DNA of 64,000 bases. It comes from Amaurobius ferox (Eukaryota; Arthropoda; Arachnida; Araneae; Amaurobiidae). Made by a program: the position numbers and the translations under genes. Below the pieces are notes generated by a model. The model had not been told where the DNA came from. It saw only the letters and a list, made by a program, of their open reading frames with translations, and did not search any database. Positions 45,410 through 57,148 of this stretch are shown in pieces. The DNA lies in NCBI GenBank assembly GCA_951213105.1, contig OX578138.1:92544914-92608913 (forward strand), given 5' to 3'. Each line of letters starts with the position of its first letter. The stretch's first letter is position 1.

Positions 45410-45680
45410 AATCTGTTCCCGCTGCAGGGCAATGCCGTCATTTATCAGCGGTCTTTTAAAAGGGTTTTTTAATTTCAGCCCTAAGCAATAAACTATTTAA
45501 ACTGGGCGGGAATAGGAATATTCCACGTTCAAATATCGACCACTTTTACGCATAAATGACCTAGTTTCGGTCGAGATTCGCTTTTCAGCACAATTATTTG
45601 CCCTTTTATTGGAAGCACTTATCTACCGTCATTATGCCATGATGTAAAATCACTCATCTGTGCGCATAGGGGGGGGGAGG
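45410..45680 (+). repeat. 290-bp direct repeat H, right copy
   Basis: Aligned with 40085-40375: TCATTTATCAGCGGTCTTTT, GGAATATTCCACGTTC, GAGATTCGCTTTTCAGCAC and AAATCACTCATCTGTGCGC. Both copies carry substitutions and small gaps, so they have been separate for some time. Confidence 0.6.
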
Positions 45681-46869
45681 GGATGTAAGAGATTTTAATT
45701 TTCTTACAGTACATGGTGTATAAGAATATATTCAAAATTGTAATTCGGGTGTTTTAATACACTTATTGGTAACTCTTGAGCACAGTCCTCCTATTTTCAA
45801 AGAATGCGTCTACTGTATGTACGTATGTAACTATGTCTGCTTGGCTGTATGTCTGGTTTCGTGTCTGTCTAGGTATGTATCATGCGGTATATGCTATTCC
45901 ACGATATATGCTGAATTCGATATTTTATTACTAGCATTTGCAATTTGTTAAAGAAACAATACTACTTATAATTTTAGTTATTATGGTATATGTTACATAT
46001 CGAATTTGACTCTGTACTTGCCATTATAATTTTAGTTATTACGGTACATATGTTTTATGCTATATATCGAATTTGATGCTGTATCCGACAATATTTATAA
46101 TTTAATAACACTTTTTATTTATCCATAACCCATTTATTTTCAATACAAATATTTGCTATTTACTCAAATTTCGTCATCTTCTTTGTTGTCTGTTTGTTAA
46201 CTAACATTTTTGCAAATATTTCAGCAAATTCTTTTTATTGATATTAGCTCCAGAAATAGATTTCACCTTTATTCTGTTATATATTGCATATTATCGTAGT
46301 TTGTATATTGTTACTTATGCGTTCAGGCTTTCATCATTTTTTTACCGCTATGTAGAATATTTTCCCTTTGTTTTGATTTTTTTTAAATTCAGCCTATAAT
46401 TAAACACTATTTTAATCCTTAATAATAATTTTTCAGTTCTATTTTAAATTCCATATCAGTATGGGCCTTGTTAACCCTCATTTAGCATCATGTGTAGAAA
46501 TTAAATGATGCCGCTTTGGTCGCTTGACGTTACCTCCCTTTGTTCGATTGATATGGTTGTTGTTTCGATTGCAATAGTCGAAGCGTCTCGATGTATATCA
46601 GCGCCCTATTTTTTTTTTTTTTTTTTTTTTTTGTTATTTTCCTGTTATTTCCCAGTTGTCTTTCATCTTTCGATTAATTTACACTGCATTTAATTTAATG
46701 ATGTGTAGGTACCCTTAAAACAGTTGTATTAATCTGATTTTCAAATAACTACTTCTCTCAATGTAGTATAACGGATTTGTAATTTTACAAGCTGTAGCTA
46801 TAATTATTGTTGAATGGAAAATTAAATTAGAATTAATTTAAAGGCATATAGTTGTAGAAACTCTTTCTC
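45681..46869. other. Unassigned AT-rich DNA
   Basis: Short local direct repeats are present: the ATAATTTTAGTTATTAYGGTA word near 45968 and 46024, and a poly-T run of about 24 bases at 46609-46632. No gene is supported. Confidence 0.5.
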
Positions 46870-47630
46870 GCATACAGTGGTGATTACGAAATTGCTACTT
46901 CTGTGACTTTGAAGGAGAAAAATGACAGTACATGTAAACAGTTATTTAAAGTATTTAATATTGATGAACTTAATATTGATGATTTAATAACAGATAGAGG
47001 GCGATGACACGTGATATTTCTATATAAGGTTAATGTACCAAAAATACATTTCTTTAACCACATGCTTCCATGGTTTTGAAGGGGAAAAGGAAAGTGCAAG
47101 TAAAGTGTTTAATATAATTGATGAAATAATACATTGAAAAGTAGAGTATGCAATAATACACAAATATTATTCATATAGGAATGCCCATGAGTGACATTTT
47201 CAGAAAATAATAAGAAATATGTGATATACCATTAAATATTTTGTAATAAAGAGAAAAATGTGACATTCTTATTCTATCAAAATTTTAATAATAAAAAATT
47301 TTCAATAGTTTTATAAAATTATATTGCTAAATTTTTGAGATAAATGAGTAATGTCTACAGTACCATTTTATTAGATAGAGGGCGGTGACACGTGACATTT
47401 CTATATAGGATTCAATACACTAAAAATGCATTGCTTCACCCACATACATATATCATTTTGAAGTAGAAAAAAATATACATGTAAAGTGTCATTTAAAATT
47501 TTTAATATTGATGAAATAACACATTGGAAAGCAGGGAATGCAATAATGCACAAACAATATTTATTAAGAATGTCCATGTTTGAAATACTCCAAAATAATT
47601 GAAATATGTGATATTCTATTACATATTTGG
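46870..47630. repeat. Repeat E, two diverged tandem units
   Basis: Units of about 400-480 bp recur, with GATAGAGGGCGATGACACGTGA, TTTCTATATAAGG, AAAAATACATT and GATGAAATAAYACATTG words at about 46990 and 47375. A third unit lies at 48801-49000 beyond a family C insertion. Not coding as far as I can see. Confidence 0.6.
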
Positions 47631-48800
47631 CAAGAAAGATTAATCATGCATAAAGCATTGAATATGAAACACTTTACAACTGAAATGCAATTGCCTGGTT
47701 TAAACATCTCTAAAATGCAAAACATTCAGCGGTGATACTTTTAAAATTATCACAATATTACAATAATGTGTTATGTTTGAAAACTTCATCGAAAGCAAAT
47801 GCAATTTATTCAAATAACTACATCCAAATGTAAATCCCCTGGCACTCTCTATAAAAGCGGTGAATATTTCATTCATAGTCTTATTTTCAATCTTTTCATT
47901 CAGCGGCGACATTTTTAAAATTATAACAATACTAAAATAATTTATTTTAATTAAAAACGTAAAAGGATGGATATACTTGTAAAATTATTTTCTACCTCCA
48001 TGCTTAAAACTTCATAAAAAAATATAATATGAAATCGTTAGCTTATCCATGTAAAATCAATAAATGTTTCATTCATATCAGCTATATTGCAGACTCCACA
48101 GCTAAATAATTCTGCGTTAAGGAAAGCCAGCCATTGTTATACAACTCACCTTAGAGTTTGTGTGTTTACATACTCTAAACGTGAAAGTTAGGCTTCGTTG
48201 TAGAAATGATCAAGGTTTGATGATCATTTAAACCCCAAACTATTGTAATTGTGTTGGTGCAGTATATAGATACACAGAAAAAAATAAAAATAAAGCGTTT
48301 ATAGGACGGATGTAAAACTGATTTTAATTTAAAAAGAACTCTAAAAGTCGCGATTTTGACATAAAATGGATGCCATATTTCATTTTGAAGTGGGTTACGT
48401 GATCTTTTCATATAATATCGGTGTAATTATTATTTTAATTTGTTTTTTAAAAACTGCCGAACATATTTTTCTGAAATTTGTTTTATATATTTTTTGGGAT
48501 AATTTGAATATTTCCTAAAAATTTCAAAGCAATTTGTGAATTTTAAATTCACTTTAAAATGTTTGAAAAATTAGGCCCCATAGGGTTCAATGTTGTTCAT
48601 TTTTTCAACCCGGATTCAATCCAAAACTAATTGGGTGATATTTTCATTTACATTCCCATATGTTTCACAGACCGTTTCAACAACATACTAAAATTTAATT
48701 TTGATAAAGCCATTTTTACGACAACTATCATTCGATAGGGCAGACAGTCAGGCAGAATGAACAAAGTCATAAAATCTTTTCAAATATGTTGTAAATTTTT
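47631..48800 (+). mobile_element. Family C helentron-like element inserted in repeat E
   Basis: The start CAAGAAAGATTAATCATGCA is followed by the subterminal arm GAAACACTTTACAAC. The interior contains the TGCAAAACATTCAGCGGTGA and TCAAATAACTACATCCAAAT parts, and the GGCAGACAGTCAGGCAGAAT tract lies near the end. The terminal hairpin region TCTTTTCAAATATGTTGTAA ends at about 48800. Repeat E continues on both sides. Confidence 0.7.
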
Positions 48801-49000
48801 AATAATAAAAAGAAATATGTGACACTCTTGTTTTATCACATATGTAATAATACATATTTTTCTGTTATTTATTAGAATTATATTACTACATTTTCGGAAT
48901 AACATGAAGTAATGTCTACCATAATAAAGTACAGAGGGCGATGTCATGTGACGTTTACATATAAAGGTCAATGCGCTAAGAATACTCGTAGGACGGAACA
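48801..49000. repeat. Repeat E, third unit
   Basis: AATAATAAAAAGAAATATGTG, ATTATATTACTACATTTTCG, AATGTCTACCATAATAAAGT and ACAGAGGGCGATGTCATGTG align with the 47221-47410 part of the tandem pair. It is the right-hand continuation of the repeat E block that family C interrupted. Confidence 0.6.
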
Positions 49001-49054
49001 TTCAGGTTTGTTGCACTATATATTTTAAAAATATTGAATAATATACACATTGTT

Positions 49055-49530
49055 ATAGATGAATGAATTAATGGTAGAGAATCTGTCGGCGAATCGCTTT
49101 CCCGTCGTCTATCAATAGTTCCTTTTCAGATTTTATTCTTACTTTAAAGACAAGTCATCCCATTTCTCTGATCCTTTGAAAAGATTTCTGTCACTTCCAT
49201 TACGGGGCACATTTAAGGTAATTGCCTATCTGAGGAATAAAAGCTGAACATGGCTTCATCCCAAACTATTGGATTTCCGGGTTTTTCGAAGAGAGGAAAT
49301 CCCATACTCGCAGAGAAAGAGGAACCTGGAGTATAATAATGCTTTTCAAGATAACACGGCATGGAGTTTGTACTATAACAGAACAATGAACATATGCACG
49401 ACATTGTTTTCGTTTACATCACCTAATAGTAGTCGTGCTGGTTATGGGGTTACAGTTGGTCTTCAGCAAATAGTGAATAGTAGAATGACCAAAGTTTACC
49501 AGCAATTAGTATATTATTTTTTCTAGTATG
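49055..49530 (-). repeat. Repeat F, copy 1 (possibly coding-derived)
   Basis: Shared with three other places (49965-51720 split, 53155-53746, 60222-60640). Shared words are GAATTAATGGTAGAGAA, TTTAAAGACAAGTCAT, CCTTTGAAAAGATTTCTGTC, AACTATTGGATTTCCGG, GAGGAAATCC.ATACTCGC and TGTTTTCGTTTACATCACCT. The minus strand here gives an open run with SSFSASMGFPLFEKPGNPIV. The complexity suggests a decayed coding sequence, perhaps of an unrecognised mobile element. Confidence 0.55.
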
Positions 49531-49964
49531 CTGTATTAATACGAAGATTTTATATTATTTTATTTCTTATCATTCTGTTTTATTTTAAATCTCATATCGT
49601 TCGGGTCTATATTTTTCTCGTCTAGGTGTATATGAACGCAAACGGAAATAATTTTGTCAAATTGAGATGAACTAGTTATAACCGTAGTATCCACCAGGGA
49701 GACAACGTAACTTGTTTTCTATTTGTTACTTCGCAAGTGTAACAGGCAATCTCTAGATTATTACATACTGATTTTGATCATGTGGACTACGAACGATCTT
49801 GAAACTACTGTAGTCATCTAATTTTAATGTAAAATATGCTTCTATCAAGTAAGTATACGGAATTTGTAGTTCAACAAGCAGCAGTTAGATGCATTATGAA
49901 ATAATCTAAAATTATTTTGTAGGCATATTTAATACAGAAATTATTCCATATATATAAAGTTATG

Positions 49965-50261
49965 GACGAATCAATTAATGGTAGAGAAGCTGTGGACAAA
50001 TCGTTTTTCCGTCGTCTACCAATAGTTCCTTTTCAAATCTTATTCTTACTTTAAAGACAACGCATCTCATTCCTCTCATCCTTTGAAAAGATTTCTGTCA
50101 TTTCCATTGTGAGGCACATTTAAAGTAATTGCCTATCTGAGGAATAAAAGCTGAATATAGATTCATACCAAAGTATTGGATTTCCGGAAATCTTTGAAAC
50201 AGAAGAAATCCTATACTCGCGGAGAAAGAAGAACCAGAAGTAAAATAATGGTTTTCGTGAT
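49965..50261 (-). repeat. Repeat F, copy 2, left part (split by family C)
   Basis: It runs from GAATCAATTAATGGTAGAGA through CCTTTGAAAAGATTTCTGTC and TATTGGATTTCCGGAAATC to TAATGGTTTTCGTGATAAC, where a family C element begins. The remainder of the copy resumes at 51433. Confidence 0.6.
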
Positions 50262-51432
50262 AACAGATTAATCATGCTTAAAGCATTGATTGTGAAACAC
50301 TTTCCAGCTTCAATGCAATTTTATTTAAACAAGTCTAAAATGCAATACATTCATCGGTAATATTTTGAAACTTATCACAATACTGCATTAATTTATTATA
50401 TTTGAAAACTTAAACCTTCATCGAAAAAAAATCACTTAATTCAAATGACGGCATTGAAATATAAATTGCCTGGTTTAAACATCTCTAAAATATTATACAT
50501 TCCTCGGTAATAGATTTAGAATTATCATAATACTACGATAATTTATTATATTTGAAAACTTCATCGAAAACAACTGAAATTAATTCAAATGACGTCATAG
50601 AAAAAAATAACACGCCTGGATTTCTCTATAAAAACAGGATTTCATTCATAACTTTCTCCCATTCATTTCATTCATCACAATACTATAATAACTTATTTTA
50701 TTTAAACATTTTGTTTAAGACCATGGAGCTACAAAAAATTAAACTCTATGCTTGAAACTTCATTGAAAAAAATCGTCCTTCTCTTTATGAAATCAATTAA
50801 TATTTCATTCATATCAGCCATGCAGACTCCATGGACTAAATTATTTTGTGTTAAAAAAATACAGGAATTCTAATACAAGTCATTCTATATATATTGCTGT
50901 TTACATTTTACATAGGTGAAAAATAGGCTTAGTTGTAGAAATAATCAAATTTAGATGAGCATTTAAACTCAAATATATTGTCATTGCGTTGTTTCAGTAT
51001 GTAGATGCACAGAATTTAAGCAAAAATAAAGTAGTTTTAGTACGGATACAAAACTCAATATGAATTAAAAAGAACTTAAAAAAATCACGATTTTGAAACA
51101 AGATGGATGGATTTATATATTTTATGGAACAATTTGAATATTACCTAAAATTTTCGAAGCAATTTGTGAATTTTAAATCCGCTTAAAAAATGTTTGAAAA
51201 ATTAGGTCCCATAGGGCTCAATGTATTTCATTTTTTCAACCCGGGTTCAATCCAAAACTAATTGGGTAATATTATTCATTTATATTCCCATAGGTTCTAC
51301 AGACCGTCTGAACAACATACTAAAATTTCATTTTGATTAAGTCATTTTTACGGCAGTTATTGTGCTAACGGGCAGACAGACAGACAGAATGAACAAAGTA
51401 CTAAATACTTTTCAACTTTGTTGTAAAGTGTT
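50262..51432 (+). mobile_element. Family C helentron-like element inserted in repeat F
   Basis: It starts AACAGATTAATCATGCTTAA, then the arm GAAACACTTTCCAGC and the interior TCTATAAAAACAGGATTTCA and CATGCAGACTCCATGG. The GGCAGACAGACAGACAGAAT tract precedes the terminal hairpin (ACTTTTCAACTTTG, then TTGTAAAGTGTT). The 5' arm and hairpin arm are inverted copies (AACACTTT). 1.17 kb, non-coding. Confidence 0.8.
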
Positions 51433-51720
51433 AAAAATTGTTTTCTTTTACATCACCTAACATAAGTTGTTCTAGTTCTGAGGCTTTTTATTTTGGCAGT
51501 TTTATTTCAAATCTCATATCGGTTTATGTCACGTTTGTACTATATGTATGGGCGCGAACGGAGAAACTTTGTCAACTCGAGATGGAATAGTCATAGACAT
51601 GGTATCGGTATTAAGGGTCCAGGGTATCCCTGGGTGTTTCCATCCTGATCATATATTTTATATGTGTTACTTCGCAAGTGTAACAAGCAATGTATAGATT
51701 AATGCACACTACATTTTCTT
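51433..51720 (-). repeat. Repeat F, copy 2, right part
   Basis: TTGTTTTCTTTTACATCACC, GTTCTAGTTCTGAGGCTTTT, CGCGAACGGAGAAACTTTGT and GTTACTTCGCAAGTGTAACA continue the copy interrupted at 50261. The last word is the empty-site equivalent of the solo-LTR target at 53.7 kb. Confidence 0.6.
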
Positions 51721-51806
51721 GATAATATGGACTTCGAATTTTTGAAATTACAGAAGGTCGGTTGCACTTTATGGAAACGATGTTGACAATTAATTTGTAT
51801 GCATAA

Positions 51807-52925
51807 AGGGCCTATTTCTTGCGGCGATTTGCTTCTATCTGATAGCCTTAACTCTTGACTATAGCTCTAGCTCGAATTTTTCATGAAAGTGAATTTCTCT
51901 TAGCACCGTCATGTCAATTTTATCCCACTTCTCTTGGATGCCGTTTTCCTAAGGCTCGTTTCAACAAACCGTAAGCACAAAATTCCATAGAAGAAGCGTC
52001 AGGTGATTTTACGGCTATTTCATTAAATGGGATACATTTTATTCCTGTTTCTGATTCTTTCTTTGCTAAATATGCGGCAGTTGACTTAGACTTTGTTGAC
52101 TTGTGAATAGAGGCTTTGTCTTTATGAAGCTCAATTTTATTGATGTCCTTTCCATACAAGGCTGGAATTTCTTCTTCAAAAATTGGTTCTATAATATTTT
52201 GCCGATAGTGGAGTGAATTAATTTTAACTGTACTTGAGAGATTTTTTTTTAGTTTTAATTTACCGTTGTAACAAAATCCTGCAACTATTATGAATCTTGT
52301 TGGAATCGTTTCTGTACATTGACGAAGCCATTTGGTACGGTCATTTTCGTCATTTGATCAATAAAATATTGCTCTTTTTTATTACAGTCGCTTAAATACA
52401 CCTATGCCTCATCGAGTGTTACCACAAATTTCCATTTATCAGCAACTAGGTGTTTTTCATATAATTTTCTGAAATGTGTTTTTCTTTCATCAATATGCTT
52501 TGTTAAAAACAGATGAACTTTATACTTAAACATATTTTTTAAATTCAAATCTTCATGAATGGTTTTACATATAGTGACAGAAAACATTGACATCTTCGAT
52601 GCAATGGATCGGAGGATTTTCTTTTAGGATCAGAGACTTCACTTTCTTGATATTCTTATCTTGATATTCTTATTCAGTCTTAGGATGCGATTTTGTGGCC
52701 ATTTTTTATTTTTACTTTCAGCTAGATGATTTTTCCCTTTCAAATTTAATATATTAAAAATACCTTTCCTTGAAATACAATAACTTCGACTTTTACACCG
52801 TTTTACAATTTGTTGATACGAATAGTTTTCTTCGGAAAGCGCATTTACGTAATCTTCGAGCTATCTATCAATTTCAGGAACCAGTTTTATAATAAATCTG
52901 TTATTCGATATTTCAATCAAAACAA
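51807..52925 (-). pseudogene. Mariner-like transposase pseudogene
   Basis: A DDE/D transposase of the Tc1/mariner superfamily, right to left. The N-terminal region holds EIDR then LEDYVNALSEENYSYQQIVK (helix-turn-helix-like), ISRKGIFNILNLKGKNHLAE, and then HFRKLYEKHLVADKW. KFVVTLDEA carries the first Asp, with a stop where Trp is expected, followed by VYLSDCNKK. IELHKDKAS carries the second Asp (52159-51920 frame), followed by TAAYLAKKESETGIKCIPFN and KSPDASSMEFCAYGLLKRAL, with Glu or Asp in the third position about 44 residues on. GKRHPREVG leads into a decayed C-terminus near 51807. Frames shift several times and stops are frequent. The second-to-third acidic spacing is longer than the 34 of classic Tc1, so this is a separate lineage. 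Right-hand flank is AT-rich microsatellite-like DNA. Confidence 0.8.
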
Positions 52926-53154
52926 AAGAGTAGCTGACGATTATATTGAAAATGCCAAATCTTTAACTTAAAATGCTAACGGGAAACGGAAATATATGTA
53001 AGTATATGCAATTTACATATATATGTATATTTGCATTTATTATATTTGCATATTTTTAAGTATAAGAAGCGATTAGATTCACTGTAAAATAATCCAAAAT
53101 TTATGTTAGAGTCATACTGGCAAAGAAAATCATTCACACATATACATAAAATAT

Positions 53155-53746
53155 ATATAGGTGAATGAATTAATGGTGGAGAAGCTGACTAGAAATCGCT
53201 TTTCCGTCGTCTAACAATAGTCTCTTTTCAAATTTTATTGTTACTTTAAAGACAAGTCCTCTCATTTCTCCGATCCTTTGAAAAGATTTCTGCCACTTCC
53301 ATCCCGGGCCATATTTAAAGTAATTACCTATTTGAAGAATAAAAGCTAAATGTAGATTCATCACAAACTATTGGATTTACGTGTCTTTGGAAAAGAGGAA
53401 ATATTATACTCGCGGAGAAATTGGAACCTGAAGTATAATAATGCTTTTCAAAATTACACTGTACGGACTTTACCCCATAACAGAACGACGAACATATGCA
53501 AGAGATTGTTTTCTTTTACATCACTTAACATCAGTTGTCCTAGATCTGAGGCTTTTTATTTTGAAAGTTTTATTTCAAATCTCATATCGGTGTGGGTCAC
53601 ATTTTTATGTATTGGCGCGAACGGAGAAACTTTGTCAACTTGAAACGAAATAGTATTAGTCATGGTATCGATTTTAAGTGTCCACTTTCTCCCTGGGTGT
53701 TACCGTCCTGATCATATGATATCTATATGTTACTTCGCTAGTGTAA
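53155..53746 (-). repeat. Repeat F, copy 3, carrying a solo LTR at its right edge
   Basis: GAATTAATGGTGGAGAAGCT, CCTTTGAAAAGATTTCTGCC, AACTATTGGATTTACGTGTC, TTGTTTTCTTTTACATCACT, CGCGAACGGAGAAACTTTGT and GTTACTTCGCTAGTGTAA match the other F copies in order. The stretch of minus-strand open frame (64 codons from 53364) matches only fragments of other copies. Confidence 0.6.
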
Positions 53747-54340
53747 TGTTGGGGAAGCGTAATTTTCTCTTTAATCTGGAGTCTACCCTTCCTTCCTTTA
53801 CTTTCGTCTGCTTCGAAGACCGGCGGATAAAACACTCGACGGGCGTCTCCATGACGTGACCATGAAGTGGTTTTAGGGTTCCCATGATTTCCATGTCGAA
53901 GAAGGGATTCCAGATTTGGCAATTTATCGCCAATTAGACGACATTTGGCGACCTTCTGATTCTTCCAGAAACATCTACATATAAGTATTATTCCACGTGA
54001 TAAGAGAGATTTCCAGAAATTTCTATAGATATATTTTAAAAAGACTCTACTATCCGTTGGAGTTGAGTTGACGAGTCGCTGTGACACGAACTACATTGGA
54101 CTGTGATTTTTACTCAATATTTTGACAACAGTAGCAGCTGTTTTGCGAAATTATTTTTATCAATATTTCGTGAATAATATCGCTTATTTTGTGTAATTAT
54201 TAAAACATTTAAGTGATGTTTGATTGTATATTGTTCCTGTTTACTTTGTTGTCGTGAATAAACATAGGTTATCCAGAAATTTGAACTCGTTCTTGTATTC
54301 TGCGTATACACCCGCGATTCTGGAAGATACGTTCGGAACA
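53747..54340 (+). mobile_element. Solo LTR with 4-bp target duplication
   Basis: The 594-bp unit starts TGTTGGGGAAGCG and ends CGTTCGGAACA. It is flanked by GTAA on both sides (53743-53746 and 54341-54344). Two related repeat F regions show the unoccupied site as AAGTGTAACARGCAAT (about 49734 and 51676), which proves the boundaries. Inside, a TATATTTTAAAAAG TATA-like word (about 54026) and AATAAA (about 54257) sit in the order expected of U3, R and U5 on the plus strand. The 4-bp duplication and TGTTGGGG start suggest a Ty3/Gypsy-type retrotransposon. No internal region remains, as after LTR-LTR recombination. Open frames across it, such as 53674-54087, are not genes. Confidence 0.85.
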
Positions 54341-54365
54341 GTAACAAGCAATTTTTAGATTAATA

Positions 54366-55121
54366 TACAGAGTGTATAGTGCTATCGGTGCCCAATGGCT
54401 ATTTCTTCAACCGTTAGTCACAGAGATACACTTCCAATTGCAAAAATGTTTTAAATTTTAAAGTCTATCATCTTAGAAGCAGTTTGAATCAATAAATGCA
54501 TTTCTGAAAGAAATACGAAATATAAATTTTTAAACTGTCCCCGGTCCTACCAATTATATTTAAGAAAACCATCCTCATACAAATTTATGCAAAATAAAAA
54601 AAAATGATCCTCTTACGATCAAAATTGACCGATTTAGAGCTGTTTAAAATTGGAACACTTTTTGTGGTGAGAAATGGTCAATAAGTTACCTGATTGGTTG
54701 GTTGCCTGGAGGATTGATCCATACGGTCCCTGATTGGTTGGTTGCCTGGGGAAATGGACAATGCGGTCCCTGATTGGTTGGTTGCCAGAAACGGGACATT
54801 TTTATGCTTGGAAAAGCGACTTAAGTCATAAAGTTTAATGCTTCATAACTCGGTGAATTTTGGTCGTAAAAGGAATATTTTTCTTTATTTTGCATGAAAG
54901 AAATTGTATGAGGATGATTTTCCTAAATATAATTGGTAGGACTGGGGGACCGTATAAAAATATGTATTTCGTACTCCTTTCAGAAATATATTTATTGATT
55001 TAAACTGCTTCTAAGATAATAGATTTTAAAATTTAAAACATTTTTGCAATTGGAAGTATACCTCTGTGACTAACGGTTGAGGAAATAGCCATTTTGCACC
55101 GATAGCACTGGACACTCTGTA
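54366..55121. mobile_element. Foldback MITE with about 290-bp inverted repeats
   Basis: The left end TACAGAGTGTATAGTGCTAT and the reverse complement of the right end TACAGAGTGTCCAGTGCTAT match. The similarity runs inward about 290 bp through GTTAGTCACAGAGATACACT, TTGCAAAAATGTTTTAAATT and CTACCAATTATATTTA. TA lies on both sides (54364-54365 and 55122-55123), fitting a TA target duplication. The centre holds three 40-bp tandem repeats. No transposase; ends differ from the MITE at 5055. Confidence 0.85.
54689..54788 (+). repeat. Three tandem 40-bp repeats inside the foldback MITE
   Basis: CCTGATTGGTTGGTTGCCTG begins at 54689, 54729 and 54769. The units contain ATTGG, the core of a CCAAT-type site on the opposite strand, three times in regular spacing. 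Confidence 0.9.
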
Positions 55122-55840
55122 TACTGCTTTTTATTGATAACTAGCAGCATACCCGTTCTTCGTATGGAGTATATAATATAAAGAAATTTATAATTCGCAA
55201 TCATGTGTAAATACTGTTAAAATATGTTATTGCTCATAAAGAGAAGTTTAAGAATATCTGTTCTCACTATGCAAAATTATCTTCACGGGCAGATCTGAAG
55301 AATAAAACATCCTGACCCCTTTTGTAAGCAAATTAAAAAAAAAGGGTAATTGAATCAATATATGCAACCCCGTACTACTTATATTGTCGTAGATTAGAAA
55401 ATATGCCAGTGTGTATTAGAAGCTTACCCGTATTGCAATATGAGTCTCAAAAATATTTGCCAAAATAAAAGAGATGACGTAAAAATTTGAAAGTATCAAA
55501 AATCCCCGTAATCTTAATACCAGAAGGACGTAATTGATTCCAATATATGCCAATATATATCAAAATATATGCCAATATACCTGCACTACTTATATTCTCG
55601 TAGATTAGAAGATATACCCATGACTTTGTAGAAGATTACTCGCACAACGTACTATATATGAGTTTCAACAATTTTCGTCATAATAAAACAATTCCATAAT
55701 AATTTGAAAATATCAGTAATCCCTGAATCAACAGTCCCCGAAAATATCAATAATAATAATGTTTAAAACTGAAGACCGTAATTGATATTATCCAGTCAAA
55801 AATTCAATGTCAATGAAATTTATTTTATATACATATTTTT

Positions 55841-55888
55841 AATACTTTACAACAAAGTTGAAAAGTGTTTATGACTTTGTTCATTCAT

Positions 55889-55926
<38 letters not shown>

Positions 55927-57148
55927 CGTTAGCACGATAACTGCCGGAAAAATGACTTAATCAAAATGAAATTTTAGTATATTGTTCAGATGGTCTGTAG
56001 GACCTATGGCAATATAAATGAATAATATCACCCAATTAGTTTTGGATTGAACCCGGGTTGAAAAAATGTAATACATTGAGCCCTATTTGACCTAATTTTT
56101 CAAACATTTTTTAAGCGGATTTAAAATTCACAAATTGCTTCGAAAATTTTAGGTAATAGTCAAATTGTTAATATATATTAAAAAAAATTCAGCGAAATAT
56201 ATTCAGTAGTCTTTTAAATAAAAATTAAAATTATAATTACACATCTTATATGAAACGACCACGTGACCATGATATGAAACGATCACATGACCCACTTCAA
56301 AATGATATATGGCATCCATCTTGTTTCAAAATCGTGATTTTTTAAAGTTCTTTTTAATTCATATTGAGTGTTGTATCCGTCCTAAAACTACTTTATTTTT
56401 GCTTAAATTCTGTGTATGTACATACTAAAACAACACAATGACAATATATTTGAGTTTCAATTCTCATTCAAATTTGATTATTTCTACAACTAAGCCTATT
56501 TTTCACCTATGTAAAATGTAAACAGCAAAATATGTAGAATGAGTTGTATTAGAATTACTGTATTTCTTTAACACAAAATAATTCAGTCCACGGAGTCTGC
56601 ATGGCTGATATGAATGAAATATTAATTGATTTTATAAACAGAAGGACGATTTTTTCGATGAAGTTTTACGCATGGAGTTTAATTACTTGCAGCTCCATGG
56701 TCTTAAATTTTAAATAAAATAAATTATTATAGTATTGTGATGAATGACATGAATCGGAAATTATTTATGAATGAAATGCTGCTTTTATAGAGAGAGCCAG
56801 GTGTGTAATTTTTTCTATGACGTCATTTGAATGAATTTCAGATGTTTTCGATGAAGTTTTCAAATATAATAAATTATCGTAGTATTATGATAATTCTAAA
56901 ATTATTACCGAGGAATGTATAACATTTTAGAGATGTTTAAACCAGGCAGTTTATATTTCAATGCCGTCATTTGATTGAAGTTCATTTTTTTCGAAGAAGG
57001 TTTAAGTTTTCAAATATAATAAATTAATGTAGTATTGTGATATATTACTTAGGAGTGTATTGCATTTTAGAGATATTTAAATAAAATTGCACTGAGGTGT
57101 GAAAGTGTTTAATAATCAATGCTTTAAGCATGATTGATCTTTCTTGTT
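55841..57148 (-). mobile_element. Family C helentron-like element nested in Helitron B (first)
   Basis: The terminal hairpin (ATACTTTACAACAAAGTTG, AAAAGTGTTT) comes first in plus-strand order, then an extended (CTGT)n tract (55885-55925), and the GATGGTCTGTAGGACCTATG and GGCATCCATCTTGTTTC parts. CCACGGAGTCTGCATGGCTG, TTTCTATGACGTCATTTGAA, the arm AAAGTGTT and the end AAGCATGATTGATCTTTC follow. Comparison with the unoccupied sequence at about 34530 places the insertion between T and T with no duplication. Confidence 0.85.

Noticed and set aside
53674..54087. 137-codon minus-strand open frame
   Set aside because: It lies across a solo LTR and its flank, on the opposite strand to the LTR signals, and has no recognisable domain.
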